Below, one piece after another: positions 34,780 through 46,199 of a stretch of 64,000 nt of DNA (its first letter is position 1; every line of letters starts with the position of its first letter). Origin of the DNA: Grammothele lineata (taxonomy: Eukaryota; Basidiomycota; Agaricomycetes; Polyporales; Polyporaceae); NCBI GenBank assembly GCA_002150815.3, contig NDFF03000388.1:310001-374000 (forward strand), read 5' to 3'. The notes beneath the pieces are model-generated. The model ran no database searches. It was not told where the DNA came from and worked only from the letters and a program-made list of their open reading frames with translations. A program made the position numbers and the translations under genes.

Positions 34780-35196
34780 CTAGCTACGTACCCGTATCGC
34801 GATACATATCATCATTGTAATGTCGTAGCACGCATTACGTGGTCCTCCACTTCCAGGTTCAGCTAAACAACTGCGATCCCGGGGACAGAGGCTGTGAACT
34901 TCATTGAGTGCGGGTTGGCCCGGCCCGGCCCGGAGAGTGTACAGGGGAAGTTCAAGGAGGCCCTGATCGGGCTTCATACCGTCTTCATACTCGACCGTCG
35001 CGTCCTCGGCGGCGATATTCTTCGTGCCCTTCACAAGCTCCGCATTTTGCGCCCACCACGCATGGTACGCCACGACGCTTTCAGTGGCGGGGCGCGTCCC
35101 AAGCGAGGTTGCCGTGCGGCATCGCGCATATATGTAGTAGGCCGTGGCAAGGGCCACACCCTCCTTCGTCTCCTTGAGTCCAACCAGTGGAGCCAT
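34780..35196 (-). CDS. Possible small hypothetical protein, antisense to the HET promoter
   Basis: An uninterrupted frame of 138 codons starting with ATG at 35196, beside the HET gene start at 35195 on the other strand. The first ~80 residues look protein-like (GVALATAYYIYARCRTA, ESVVAYHAWWAQNAELVKG), but the end is Arg/Cys-rich and may be intronic. No family is recognised. It could be a real divergent gene or an accident of the promoter region. Confidence 0.28.
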   Translation of the reverse strand: MAPLVGLKETKEGVALATAYYIYARCRTATSLGTRPATESVVAYHAWWAQNAELVKGTKNIAAEDATVEYEDGMKPDQGLLELPLYTLRAGPGQPALNEVHSLCPRDRSCLAEPGSGGPRNACYDITMMICIAIRVRS

Positions 35197-37427
35197 GGCA
35201 TGCCTTACGCCTCTCTATAACTCGCTGGCTCTACGCGCAAAACGTCTCTTCAAGCGTAAAGGGCCCGGAGAGTCGTCCCAGATCCATTCATCGACGACCG
35301 AGCTCCCGTTTGGTTCGCCGGCAGAGCTGAAGGTGGCTGAGTACGGTGGTGCGGATGACCACAGGTAAGTTGTTACTGCCATAAACTATACACGTTCCGT
35401 GTTTAACCACAGTTTCTAGCGCTGTTCGCTCCCTCGTATGCGATTTCTGCTGGAACAAAGGTCTTTTTGCGCCAGCCCCTTTCCAACAAGCATGGATCTC
35501 CCAGACGTCGTACAGGGACTTCTCTATCACAACGTCTTGGAACCAGATCGAGCATTCTGCGGAGGGTGGCTGCCAATGGTGCAAACTCTTGCTCGCTACC
35601 CGTACTGAAGCAATGCTACGGGACACCGTTCAGTACGGGGTTGGTCTCCGGGTTGAATCTGGTCGTAATGCAGCGACGCCGAAAGGAGCGCAAACTCTGA
35701 GGCTTATGGTAGACGATACGCCTCACTCGGTTCACTACGTCTACACTGACCGAGGCAAGTACTCGTATTCTTATGACGAAGCTAGCTTACTGACGTGCTC
35801 TTTTGTCGCATTTCCAGCGAACCCTGCTACTCCTCTCATCGCAGCTAGACCCAGGATCTTGCATATGAATACTCCTTCAGCCTTCTCCATGGCCACATCT
35901 TCCGTGATGGAATGCATTCGCGCGCATGAGCATTGCCCCACACCTCACTCAGCGACCCTTCCCACGCGTGTCATTGACTGCTCCGACCCTTTGAAGCCGA
36001 GGATCCACATTGGGAATGGGGAGAACGCGTCATACTTGGTCCTGAGCTACGTCTGGGGAGAACGTCAGACGTATTGCACGACATCGTCTAACATCGACGC
36101 GTACCGCCTCGGCATCGATCCAGGATCACTCCCTCAGACGATTAAGGACGCAATGGAAGCGACGCGCTCACTCGGGCTTCGATACTTGTGGGTCGACGCC
36201 TTCTGCATCCTTCAGGATTCGAAAGAAGACAAAGCAAGGGAGGTTGCTCGGCTTGGCACGACGTTCCGGAACGCCTACTTCACGATCATCGCTGCCTCCG
36301 CAAGGAAGGCCACTGACGGCTTCCTCTACGACCGCACCCCGCCGTCTCCCCTAGATATCCCTCTTCCCTTCCGGTTCCCTGACGGACAAGTTGGAAAGTT
36401 ATGGCTTTCACCTGCGTGGCGCCAGTACGACGGGACTGGGGAAGCAGTCAATCAACGTGCCTGGTGTCTCGGGGAACGTCTGTTGTCTCCTCGGGCCCTA
36501 GTGTATGCGTCGCACACCCTCCAGTTCCAGTGCCAGACGGCCGTTGTCAACGTGGGCAATGCGGTATGTGCTGCCACAGCCGTACGAAGACTTCCTGGTA
36601 TTCTCTTCCGCACCGATTTCGAGCTTTCGAAGCCGTTGACTGAAGAAGACGGCAAGATTCTTCGCTACGCGTGGACCGAAGTGGTTGGGGAGTACACCCA
36701 ACGCGCTCTGACCAACCCCGAAGACAAACTCATTGCTTTTTCGCCCATCGCGGAGCTATTCCAGCGTGCGTGGAAGACAGACTATCTCGCAGGTTTGTGG
36801 CGCTCCACCATCGTCGACGACCTCCTGTGGTACAAGAACTCAGGAACGCGTCACCGGCGTCCCGACACGTACAGGGCGCCGTCGTGGTCATGGGCGGCCG
36901 TCGACGGTCGTGTCATGGCCCATACCGACGATGATCGCCTAGACACGACGTCCGCGGACACTCAATCGTGCGAGGTTACGGCGTGTAGTGTCGCTGTAGC
37001 TACCTCGCTGCTACCGCTCGGCGAGGTTACCGCAGGCACGCTCATCCTGCGTACGACGATGGTGCCGGCAACGTGGAACCCTGACGCATCGCTGCCGGAC
37101 TTGTACTTGCAGCCGTCGGACTCGCTGCCCGGCCAGGTAGAACTACCGCGGAGGCGGCCGTCAGGGTCGGAGAGCTCAGCATGGGACCTCGTCCACATTG
37201 GATGCGCGTACCCGGATGGGGTGGAGAATGTGCATGAGGTGTGGGCCGTGCCTGTGCGGTGGAACGCGGCGACAGAGTATGCGGCGGGGCTCATCGTTGC
37301 ACGCGCGATGGAGGGCGGGGCGGGGCGGTTCAGGAGAGTAGGGTATTTCCGCTCGTCAGATAGCGCGCCTCCTGGGGGCTTGGCGTGGATGGCGGGCAAG
37401 GATGCTCGGGAGGTAGTGATCGTCTAG
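35195..37427 (+). CDS. HET-domain (heterokaryon incompatibility) protein
   Basis: Three exons, with introns 35365-35419 and probably 35755-35817. The HET core is clear: YLVLSYVWGERQTYCTTSSN, LPQTIKDAMEATRSLGLRYL, the following WVDAFCILQDSKEDKAREVA, and RNAYFTIIAASARKATDGFL. Upstream, CDFCWNKGLF and EGGCQWCKLLL are the Cys-rich lead-in common in basidiomycete HET proteins; TYRAPSWSWAAVDGRV is the usual downstream segment. HET domains resemble TIR domains and trigger cell death on non-self recognition in ascomycetes; in mushrooms the role is mostly unproven. The second intron has a GC donor, is in frame and has no stop, so either splice form gives a full protein (699 or 720 aa). Confidence 0.9.
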
Positions 37428-37670
37428 AGTACAGCAGGAGTGTAGTAATGAAGAGAACGCTGATTGGAATTCCAAGGATTCCGTACTATGTTAGACCTGT
37501 ATCCAGCTTCCACTTGGCGCCTGCAATATATGTAGGGCGTGGGACAAGTAAAAGTCTCAGACGAGCGCAAGGTATCGTTGGGACGGATGGAACACAGTAC
37601 GAGACTGGCGCCATGTGTAGTAATCCCCAATGCTAGGACCGGTATCGAAAAAAGAAACACTCTGAACTTG

Positions 37671-39691
37671 CTACTCATCATCATCCTCTGCTATGTCCGG
37701 CCCCTGGCCTTCGACATCTGCATCCTGCGCTGTTTCTTGCGTGGCGATATCGAAGCTCGCAAAAGCTTCCAACACTTGATTCTTCAGCTTCTTTGAGGCG
37801 TTATAGCGGCGAACAGCCTTGATCAAGGATTCCAGCAGCTGCTTTTGGCCCTTGAGTGCATTCACCCTTGGGATCTTCTTCTGACCTCTTTTGCCTGTAT
37901 CGACCCATTCTCGATGCCACTGGAGCTGTTGCTTCAAAAATTTCACTGTATGCTTCTCAGTGGCCAGTACGTCTTCATCCAGGATCACGTCTAGGTGTCT
38001 CAGGATCTTCCGCCGTCGAGTATTAGTATCGAGCTCCTTCGGAAGAGCAATGAGTTCTCGTTGGAATTTCTCGTCATACCCGATGCACTTCATAGACCAA
38101 GCCCGAATAGACTACAAGTAAATGTTGTTATTGATCGAGCCTGTGTAAAACAAGCTCTGACTAACGTACCTCTTGTCCTGCAACAAAGGCAGCCTCAAAT
38201 TGCGCTGGCTCAATAGCGATACTCTTGAAGTCCTCTTCTACACTTTCCACTTCATCTTGAGTTGGTTCACGGCCTAGTTCCCTACGCAAATGACAACGAG
38301 CGCGGTAGAACTGGCCCCATTGCGCCTCGCTGAGTCCCGTCGTCCACTGTGTACGAACCTGTGATGATATGAGCGACCTGCCTGGGTGCCTACAAATCAA
38401 CACAGTTTATAAGCTCACCGACGGGCGGAGTGTGGCCCACTGTGCAGCAGATAGTATGGCTTTTCGGACCATCAGGTATTCGCCCATGTACAGCCATTTC
38501 CCCGGCATTTGGCGTACAAACAGCGTTTGCCGCTTCGAACCAGCCCAGTCGTCATCCATGTTGAAGAATAGTCCGCCTGTGCCTGGGCGGGTAGGTGCGT
38601 GGGGGTTCCAGGACAGGGAGAGGCACATAAAATTGGTATAGCCATGCTGCGCAACGAGCTCCGCCCGAGGGGCCGGAAAAGTGTCTTGTGTTCCGCCGCC
38701 ATACCGTCGCGATAGTTGCTGGCGGGATACGGTCACGGCGCGCTGGTCCTCCGACAAGTTGATAAGGAACGGGACAAGGGCCTCAGGAGCGATGAGTTCA
38801 GCGATATCTTCCTCCTTCAGAAGGTGCTCTACTTTAACCTCCCTGAGCACCGGCTGTCAGCTGCCATGTTAGATGTTGCGAACGCAGCTCGATGGAACAA
38901 ACTACAGACATTGGCAAGCTCAATGACAGCATCCCGAAGAGGGCCTAGTAGAGGGATTTCGTGCTTGACAACAGGATCTTCAATCTTGATTGATTCTCCC
39001 ATTTTGGTATCCCCGTCACGGTGCAGACCGCGAAGACGAATGGAATCGTCTACCTCGAGATCCTCGTCTTTGACATAAGGCTTAACGTCTTCCTCTTTCG
39101 CATCCCGCTTCGTACAGAATCAGAGATTTAAAGAAGATTCAAGGAAATGCATCGTCAATGCTTACTTCCAAGTCATGTCGTAGAAGCACTGTCTTATCTA
39201 ATAGGTCTTCACCTTTGACCGCAGTTTCAGATTTTACAGTATTTGGGGCTACATCCAAGTGCCATGTTTCACCAATTATCATGGGATGCATCGAGCCAAA
39301 GGGCACTTCGTAAATAACAGCTCACCACCGTGTTCCGACTTCCGTTTTTTCCTCGAAGCATCAGATGTGTCGAGCTCTGAGTCTGAAAGCTCGATGACTC
39401 CAAGGTCTATTTTGTGTTGCTTGACTGACACTTTCCTCTTCCGCATGGTTGCCACGGATGTGCGCGGAGGTGAGTGATCCGTGTCACTCGACGAACCATC
39501 AGCTATACCGATGGGATTCTCTCGATTCCCCTGAGCTCAGCGATGTCAGCATTTATGCTCTCTGACAGAATTGAATAGAGCAAATCTATAAAGATAGTAC
39601 TTACCAAAGACGAGTAATTGTACTTGCCAGGTGCATTCTCCTTCTGCGACCTGTTTTGAGGCAGTGTTTTGGCCACCTTGTTCCGTGCCAT
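37671..39691 (-). CDS. DUF6697-type protein of basidiomycetes
   Basis: Seven exons (complement): 39605-39691, 39326-39530, 39166-39248, 38910-39107, 38419-38853, 38170-38358, 37671-38111; 545 aa. The N-terminal third is Lys/Arg/Ser/Asp-rich, with nuclear-signal-like RKKRKS. The central part (VLREVKVEHLLKEEDIAELI, SRRYGGGTQDTFPAPR, NFMCLSLSWNPHAPTRPG, PGKWLYMGEYLM) is what I recall as the DUF6697 domain, widespread and multi-copy in mushroom fungi with no known function. The C-terminus is a charged, probably helical segment ending in an acidic run. Convergent with the HET gene; divergent from UTP18. Confidence 0.78.
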
Positions 39692-40246
39692 TTGAGTATG
39701 CTTCCAAGGACGCGTTAGATGGAGGGGTCTCCTAGATAAAAATGTGAGACAACCTCTCGCAGATAGAGGAGGGCTTATGGGACAAAAAAGCGTCAGAGGC
39801 AGTCGTCGACCTCGCCACAAGCGCGATGACAGCGATTGAGAACTCAACAGTGACAGTGACACTCGCGTCGCTTCAGGTCGCGTCCGACGCGAGCATCGCG
39901 TGACGTCGCGTACGCCATGTACCGGCGCCGGTGCATATTTGACTGCAACAACAATCTTCATGCATCATCGGCGACGCATGGTTCTGTTATTGATAGAACC
40001 ACCACACACGGGGAGGTACTAGGAGGTGGGAGGAGGACCAAAGGAAGTGGGATAGCCGAACGCACACTCTGGTGTTAAGCGATGGCGCAACAATCGGGCC
40101 GGTATAGCGGGCGCTTCCGGGGAAAATTCCGTACTGGACCGCGAACGTTAACACCGTTCGACGTTTATACGCAGGCCCACCTCATTGTATTTGCCTTCGA
40201 CACACTTCCCGATTCTTTGGGAATCGGAATCCTGCCCCCTCCCTCG
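39692..40246. promoter_or_regulatory. Divergent promoter region, DUF6697 protein / UTP18
   Basis: 555 bp between the two start codons. A plus-strand in-frame ATG at 40082 could extend UTP18 by 55 residues, but MPKHTRKKQK at 40247 is the family-like start. No further gene. Confidence 0.5.
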
Positions 40247-41983
40247 ATGCCGAAGCACACGCGCAAGAAACAGAAGGTCGTACACTCAGACGACGCTTTG
40301 CCCCTCGGCGCCGCCCACGACATAGATCCGACCACGACCAAGGACGACGAAGAACTCCGTCTCGAGAGCTTCCTCTTTGGCCCTGCTCCCAACCTCTCCA
40401 TCCCGACCCTTGAAAATGAGCATCTATTCACGGAGGACCTTTTCATAGACGACGGCAATGACACCGGTGACTCTGCTCCCTCAGTGCCACCGCCTAAAAA
40501 AGTTGCTTGGACGGATCCCGACGACGAGAGTTTGGAGGTTTCTCTCGCTGCCAGCAAGCGAAGGCGCAAGCTACGGGATACCCTGGCTGAGGACACTGTG
40601 GATGGACGCCAGTATGAATCCAAACTTCGTCGCCAGTTTGAGAAGATCAATCCAGCACCTGAATGGGCTGCAAACGCACGCAAACGTCTCCATGGTGCAC
40701 CTGGGAAGCGGCGGAGAGGTTCTGTAGGATCGGAGGAAGACGGGGAAGAAGGCGATAGCCCAGAAGATCTGCTCGCGAGTACCGGATCCATTCTTTCTCG
40801 CCGACGCACAAAGGTCATCGAGCAAGGCGTACTCTCAATCGAACGACTGCGCGACGCCAACCTCTCGGCGCCAGCGGAGGGGGAAATCAAAGTGGTGCAG
40901 TTCCACCCCTCGCCACAGGTGCCGGTCTTATTCTCTGCAAGCTCTGATAGACGTTTGCGTTTATACAATGTGCGTTTACATCTTATGCTCGTATCGGTCT
41001 ACTCTCACCGGACGTTCAGATTGACGGCCACACGAATCCACATCTCCATACCCTGCATATTCCCGCGCTACCATTTACCAACGCTACCTTCCACCCCAGT
41101 GGCACATCCATCCTCCTTACTGGCCCTCGTCCATTCTACTACACTTATGACCTCCAGACGGGAGCTGCCCAACGTTCGCCGCGCGGACTGTGGGGCACGA
41201 CATTCGCAAGCAATCATCAGGACGGCAGCATGGAAATATCCTCGTTTGATCAGAGCGGTTCCGTTCTCGCCGTTGCTGGTCGTCGAGGGCATGTCCACCT
41301 TGTGGACTGGCGTGCAGGAGGGGGCCAAGTAGTGGGCGACGTCAAAATGAATAGCGGCGTCAAGTCACTCTGGTGGTCTGAACGGGAGCTTTTCACGCTC
41401 GGGGAAGATTCGGAGGTGTATGTCTGGGACGTAGGGCAGCGACGATGTGTACGGAAATGGAAAGACGACGGTGGGTACGGCAGTAGGCTCCTTGAGGGTG
41501 ACCGTTCAGGGAAATACCTTGCTATCGGGTGAGTAGCTGCTCGCAAACAGTATGCCTAGAAGCTCAATATCCATTCCTTCTAGCTCAAAAGTGGGCTTCG
41601 TGAATGTGTACGGCTCAGACAGTATGTCTAGCGGCGTCCAACGCCCGAAGACGCTCAAAACGCTAGGGAACCTGACTACATCTATCACGTCATTGCGTTT
41701 CAATCACGATGCTCAACTGCTTGCGATCGCGAGCAATGTGAAGAAAGATCAATTGCGCATGGTACGTACGCTTCGGATTCCGTTGAACGTGCGAGCTCAT
41801 CGTTTGCCTGATCATCAGATTCATCTTCCCTCGCTGACTGCTTTCTCAAACTGGCCTACGTCTGGAACCCCCTTGGGCCACGTTAGTAGCGTGGACTTTT
41901 CGGCCAATAGCGAGCATGTGGCCATTGGCAACAACCGTGGGCGGGTGTTACTGTATCACATACGAGATTTCAGTGATATATAA
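40247..41983 (+). CDS. UTP18: U3 snoRNP / SSU processome WD40 protein UTP18
   Basis: Exons 40247-40969, 41020-41528, 41584-41761, 41819-41983; 524 aa. A basic and acidic N-terminus (MPKHTRKKQK) leads to the conserved KLRRQFEKINPAPEWA segment of UTP18. WD repeats follow: IKVVQFHPSPQVPVLFSASS, DGHTNPHLHTLHIPALPF, FDQSGSVLAVAGRRGHVHLV, EDSEVYVWDVGQRRCVRKW, SITSLRFNHDAQLLAIAS and VDFSANSEHVAIGNNRGRV. By family it acts in the nucleolus in early 18S rRNA processing, and its N-terminus recruits the exosome helicase Mtr4 in yeast. The start at 40247 was chosen over 40082 because the added N-terminus looks like leader. Confidence 0.93.
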
Positions 41984-42450
41984 TTATAATGTTATTCATC
42001 GCCTGCTTGGCCTTTGGCTGTGTGAGGGCGCCGTAGTTCGAAAGGCATGACATACATACCTCGGATCAGCGCGCTATCAGTGCGTACCTCTCGAAAAGTA
42101 ACGTTGTCAGTGCTCAAGCAGTCCCAGCCACCCAATCACTGCCTGCCTGCACTAGACTCCTTAGTATTTCACCTGTCTTCTATTACATCTTGTAAGACGG
42201 ATATTTTAGACATATTGTGGTCCGTTACCCCGTCAATGATGGTCTATACCTACGTTTCCCGAGAATCTCGGATTGTGTCCGCCCTATCCGCCCTAATGAC
42301 CTCATCATACCCCGGGCTGCCCGGTCCAAGCGCTTGTGCTATGTACTAGCCACCCTTCTCACTGCTGCTCGTCTCTTTCCTCTCGCACTCTCCGCCTCCG
42401 TCGTTCGAGCTACAGCAAGGGGTCTACGGTGAACTGAGTGTGGAGACTTT
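41984..42450. promoter_or_regulatory. UTP18-HEM25 intergenic region
   Basis: 467 bp between two plus-strand genes: AT-richer 3' UTR first, then a C/T-rich promoter stretch around 42340-42410. No gene recognised. Confidence 0.55.
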
Positions 42451-43725
42451 ATGAACAATGTCAGCCAGCACCTTCTTTCAGGTACGTCAAACCGTCACGA
42501 CGTTCACTCTCGTCGACTCAGCCATCCGCGCCCCATCATTAGGTGCCCTCTCGGGGTTTGCTTCCACGGTAATACTTCAGCCATGTGTGTATCTTATCAC
42601 CTCGTGTTTCTGCTTTCCCTATAACGTATCTTCTAGTTGACCTGCTCAAGACACGCATCCAACAGCCCGACCACCTCCAAAAACACCGTTTCTCCCCTCT
42701 CACGCCTCAATCGACCTTCATCTTCCGCACCGCGTGCGACATCGTCAAACACGACGGTTTGCTTGGACTATGGCGCGGCACGACTCCTTCGCTGCTACGC
42801 AACGTTCCTGGTGTTGCCCTCTACTTCACCGGCCTCAACCAGCTTCGTGGCTTCCTCGCAACTTCGCCTGCCTTCGCTGCGTTGCGCACGCATCAGTCCT
42901 CCAACACGTATTCTACATCTACGCTCCCAAAACTTACTGCTCAGGGCAATTTGATTGCTGGTGCGCTGACAAGGACGGCGGTCGGATTCGTGCTGAACCC
43001 GTTCTCGGTGATAAAGGCGCGGTATGAGGTGAGTACCTGCATTCCGTTGCCTCCCGCGCCGTTTATGCGTCTCGTCCAAGCTCAACAGCAATGCTGCAGA
43101 GCTCCTACTATGCATATGGGTCGCTGTCTGAGGCGTTTCTTGGGCTCCTGCGCGCTGGGCCATCTGAAGTCTTCCGCGGTGCCGTCGCGTCATCTATGCG
43201 CGACGCTCCTTACGCAGGCATATTTGTCGTGTTCTACGAGCAGATTAAGTCGAGTTTGTGTACGTGGTCTTGTTGACTTCGCCTATGCGTTCGTATGGGA
43301 TTCTTACTCCTTGTTCAGCTCACGCAGCCACTGCTATGCCCAACACTCCTGTAGCGGGTGTCCCAGTGCCTTTCGCCCATTCGCTCTCAACCGCGACTGC
43401 CATCAACTCACTTTCAGCTGCGACTGCGGGTGCACTCGCCACCCTCGCAACGCAACCATTCGACGTTCTTAAGACGAAGATGCAAGTCCGTTCGGAAAGC
43501 AGATATCGTGGCGTGCTGAGCACTATCCATGCTGTCTGGCAGGTGTGTAGCGGTTGACTTACTGACCGCCTCAACGGTGCTTATATGTGATGACAGCAAC
43601 GCGGTGTTGCCGGCTTCTTTGACGGCTCAACTTTGCGCATGTCACGCAAGATCTTTAGCTCCGCTATCGGGTGGGCGGTATATGAGGGTGTGCTCATTAT
43701 GTTCCGCTCGTCCGAGCACACGTAA
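42451..43725 (+). CDS. HEM25: Mitochondrial glycine carrier HEM25 / SLC25A38
   Basis: Exons 42451-42481, 42522-42584, 42637-43028, 43100-43259, 43319-43542, 43597-43725; 332 aa. Three mitochondrial-carrier repeats are visible, each with its PxDxxK-like signature: PFDLLKTR, PFSVIKAR and PFDVLKTK. HDGLLGLWRGTTPSLLRNVPG, PSEVFRGAVASSMRDAPYAG and GVAGFFDGSTLRMSRKIFSS are the paired second halves. The order and spacing match SLC25A38/Hem25, which imports glycine for the first step of heme synthesis. The start is 42451 (MNNVSQHLLS), not the ATG 7 bases later, because only that frame joins to ALSGFASTVILQP. Confidence 0.93.
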
Positions 43726-44471
43726 GAAAGAATCGGCCCCGCGGGGCTTCATTCAGGTCACTTCATATGTTTAGGCCCACTTTAATTGCTGTAATCATTA
43801 ATCAATGCTCTCAACTTACCACAACCTGCTATATGCCCCGCGGATCCTGGCCATAACAACACTGCACTATTCTGTAGGCGTCAAGTGACAATATCAAAAT
43901 GTGACTACCGCAATGTTCTTGAACTAGTCACGGAATCCGAGGACCTGTCAGTACTATTATAAACAAAAACAGTACCTGGCGACGTGGAAGATCTGTGTAA
44001 GGCCAGATTTCAAGACTTCTGTCGCACGTTAAAGTTGGCTGCCCCGGCTTTCGCGCGAGTACTAGTACAGAGTGCCACAAAACGGCCTACACCAGAGACA
44101 GCGTGCAAGGACGCAACGGCCGACCATACCTTGGGAATTAACCGAGAGGTCCCAAGTTATCTGGGTCCTTGGGACCCTTGACGCCTGGAATAGGCAATAC
44201 GTAGACATGGGCAGCATTCCAGGTGGTTCATTACGATTCATAGTGCTCGACATAAGCGAGCGGGGCACGTTCGTGGTCGGAAGCTTTCGACATTGCTCGC
44301 GGGTAGGAGCACTCTTCGACACTCCGTTATAGGGACCTGATATCCCTTTTGCGCCGTCTACTTGTCACAGCAAGTACTCATTCTTATGGCAGGAGACTTG
44401 CAGACTGGCGTGCGAATATGAACAGTTGATACGATAAATGATGTCCGTACACTAGAGGAGCAACACCAAGA
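43726..44471. other. Convergent intergenic region
   Basis: About 745 bp between the stops of HEM25 (+) and the BIG1-like gene (-). No gene, RNA or repeat recognised; two overlapping short frames at 44.06-44.33 kb lie on opposite strands. Confidence 0.6.
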
Positions 44472-45530
44472 TCACTGGTTCTTCTTCTCTTCCGCACTGA
44501 AACCCTTCGGAATCTCGTTTGTGAGAGGAGACCGGATGCTCGACAAAGCGGAGACGCCGAAGAAGATGACAGGGATGAGAACGAAGAGCGTGACGAGGAG
44601 GACGAGGATGAGGCCCGGCGTTAAGAGCTGATACCGTTTGAGAATGCCTCCAGTAGGGCTGGGAGCGACGGCTTCCTGAGCCTCGAATGTAGACGAGCTC
44701 TGGGAAGACTGGCGTGCGTGGAGCATGGAAGCCGGCGAACCCGAGTAGATCACCAGGTAGTTGGAGAATGCGGTCTCGATCTTGGAGAGCTCGCTTGACA
44801 ACCAGGACTCTGTGAGTGGCACGCATACGGTGAGAAACATGACTTCGTCGGGCTTCTATGATTGGGGCACTCACCATGGCTGGCCATGCTGCCTTTCCTC
44901 GACGCACCGGCCTCGCCGTCCTCGAGAGCCGGTAGCGAGATAGTGACAACGTGTTTACCCTTCTCAGAGTCGATTCGGAGCTCTCCAAGGTCTTGCGAAT
45001 GGCTTAAGGCGTGTGAGCCACACCGCTTGGAGAGCACGCCGGCGAGGTCGACAAAGGGGTTGGTGGACCGATCCTCAGCGTCAACGTACGCGAACTGCAG
45101 GGAAGAGGGTGCACTAGACAACGCCTTAGCGGTGTGGCAGGAGGGGGACAGGGAGCGTAGGTCCGATGCGTGCAGCTGCAATAAGGCAATAGAAACAGTC
45201 ATTCAGAATTGGACGGACATGAAGCGCATGCTGAGCACACTCACCCCCGAGTGGTCCACCACTACCACCGCGTCGTGACTACAGATGTCGTCGTGGGTAT
45301 AGAGCGCGTGCGCAATAGCGTGCGAGCCCTGCTTCGCCGCATTCGAGAGAGCCGTTGCGTCGAGGACGTTGGAACTAGAACGAGTCGATTAGTCCCCGCC
45401 TTTGGGTGGTTGGGGGTTGGAAGGGCACGCACCCACGAGAGGACCAGGCGAGAACGGGATGGGTGTTGAAATACGCCGACGCCGCCGCGGGCAGCAGTGC
45501 GACAAGGAGGGAGAGGGCGCGGCCGGCCAT
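44472..45530 (-). CDS. BIG1/VOA1-like ER membrane protein (V-ATPase assembly, subunit S1 type)
   Basis: Four exons (complement): 45433-45530, 45245-45374, 44875-45175, 44472-44809; 288 aa. MAGRALSLLVALLPAAASAYF is a signal peptide. After a lumenal domain, the C-terminus reads GGILKRYQLLTPGLILVLLV and continues as a single membrane segment, then IRSPLTNEIPKGF and a basic/acidic tail KKNQ. KRYQLLTPG plus one membrane helix is the mark of the V-ATPase subunit S1/VOA1 membrane domain shared with fungal BIG1. Family role: assembly of the vacuolar proton pump in the ER and, for BIG1, cell-wall beta-1,6-glucan. Divergent from SPT4, 194 bp apart. Confidence 0.82.
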
Positions 45531-45724
45531 GATGGTGGGTTGAGCAGCGTCGTCGCCGAAGTGGTCGACGTCGAGGACGTCACAGGCGCTCATGCTGCGG
45601 GGTTTGCCGAACGGCCACTGCATCCGGGGAACGCGCTCGGTCGGTGACGCGCGCGGGTGACGGCTAGTCGCTCTTATTCCTCACTTCTCATCCGCTTGCT
45701 CTCTACAGCCTTCGCCCTATCACC
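45531..45724. promoter_or_regulatory. Shared divergent promoter, BIG1-like / SPT4
   Basis: 194 bp between two outward-facing start codons, ending in a C/T-rich run (45665-45720) before SPT4. A bidirectional promoter is implied by the spacing. Confidence 0.6.
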
Positions 45725-46199
45725 ATGTCCCAGGTTCAGGCCGCAATTCCTAGTCAGCCGCGTGCAAAGCAGCTTCGTGCTTGTCTCCTCTGCTCCATCA
45801 TCCAGACCCCTGCAGACTTCCGCAAGCATGGCTGCCCCAACTGCGAAGAGCTTATGCAGGCATGTCCACCTCACCAGCCCAGAGTAACAGAGAAACTGAT
45901 GCCTTATTCAACAGATGAAAGGCTACCCTGACCGCATTCAGTCATGTACAACCACACACTTTGAGGGCGTAATCTCCGTTATAAACCCCGAGGACAGCTG
46001 GGTTGCGAGATGGCAGAGGACATGTACGTGCCTCACATTCTGTAGTTCCACTCTGTAACCTTATCTCCGCCTCGCAGCAAAATACGTGCGCGGCATGTAC
46101 GCTGTGCGTGTTAAGGGTCGTATACCAGAAGATGTCGAGACCGAACTCGAGGGCCGTAACATCAAATACCGGCCAAGAGACGGAACGGACCAAGATTAG
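45725..46199 (+). CDS. SPT4: Transcription elongation factor SPT4
   Basis: Exons 45725-45859, 45915-46023, 46078-46199; 121 aa, the normal SPT4 length. The four zinc ligands are ACLLCS and CPNCEE. PEDSWVARWQR, YVRGMYAVRVKGRIPEDVE and KYRPRD are conserved. SPT4 pairs with SPT5 (DSIF) to support elongation by RNA polymerase II. The first intron (45860-45914) can only keep frame if it begins with GC: CAG is followed by GCATGT and the next exon starts MKGYPDRIQSC, exactly where the human protein reads LQMKG. Confidence 0.94.

Noticed and set aside
40082..40246. Upstream extension of UTP18 from ATG 40082
   Set aside because: The extra 55 residues look like translated leader; MPKHTRKKQK at 40247 is the family-like start.
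42458..42640. HEM25 start at ATG 42458
   Set aside because: This frame cannot be spliced to the carrier sequence; the ATG at 42451 can.
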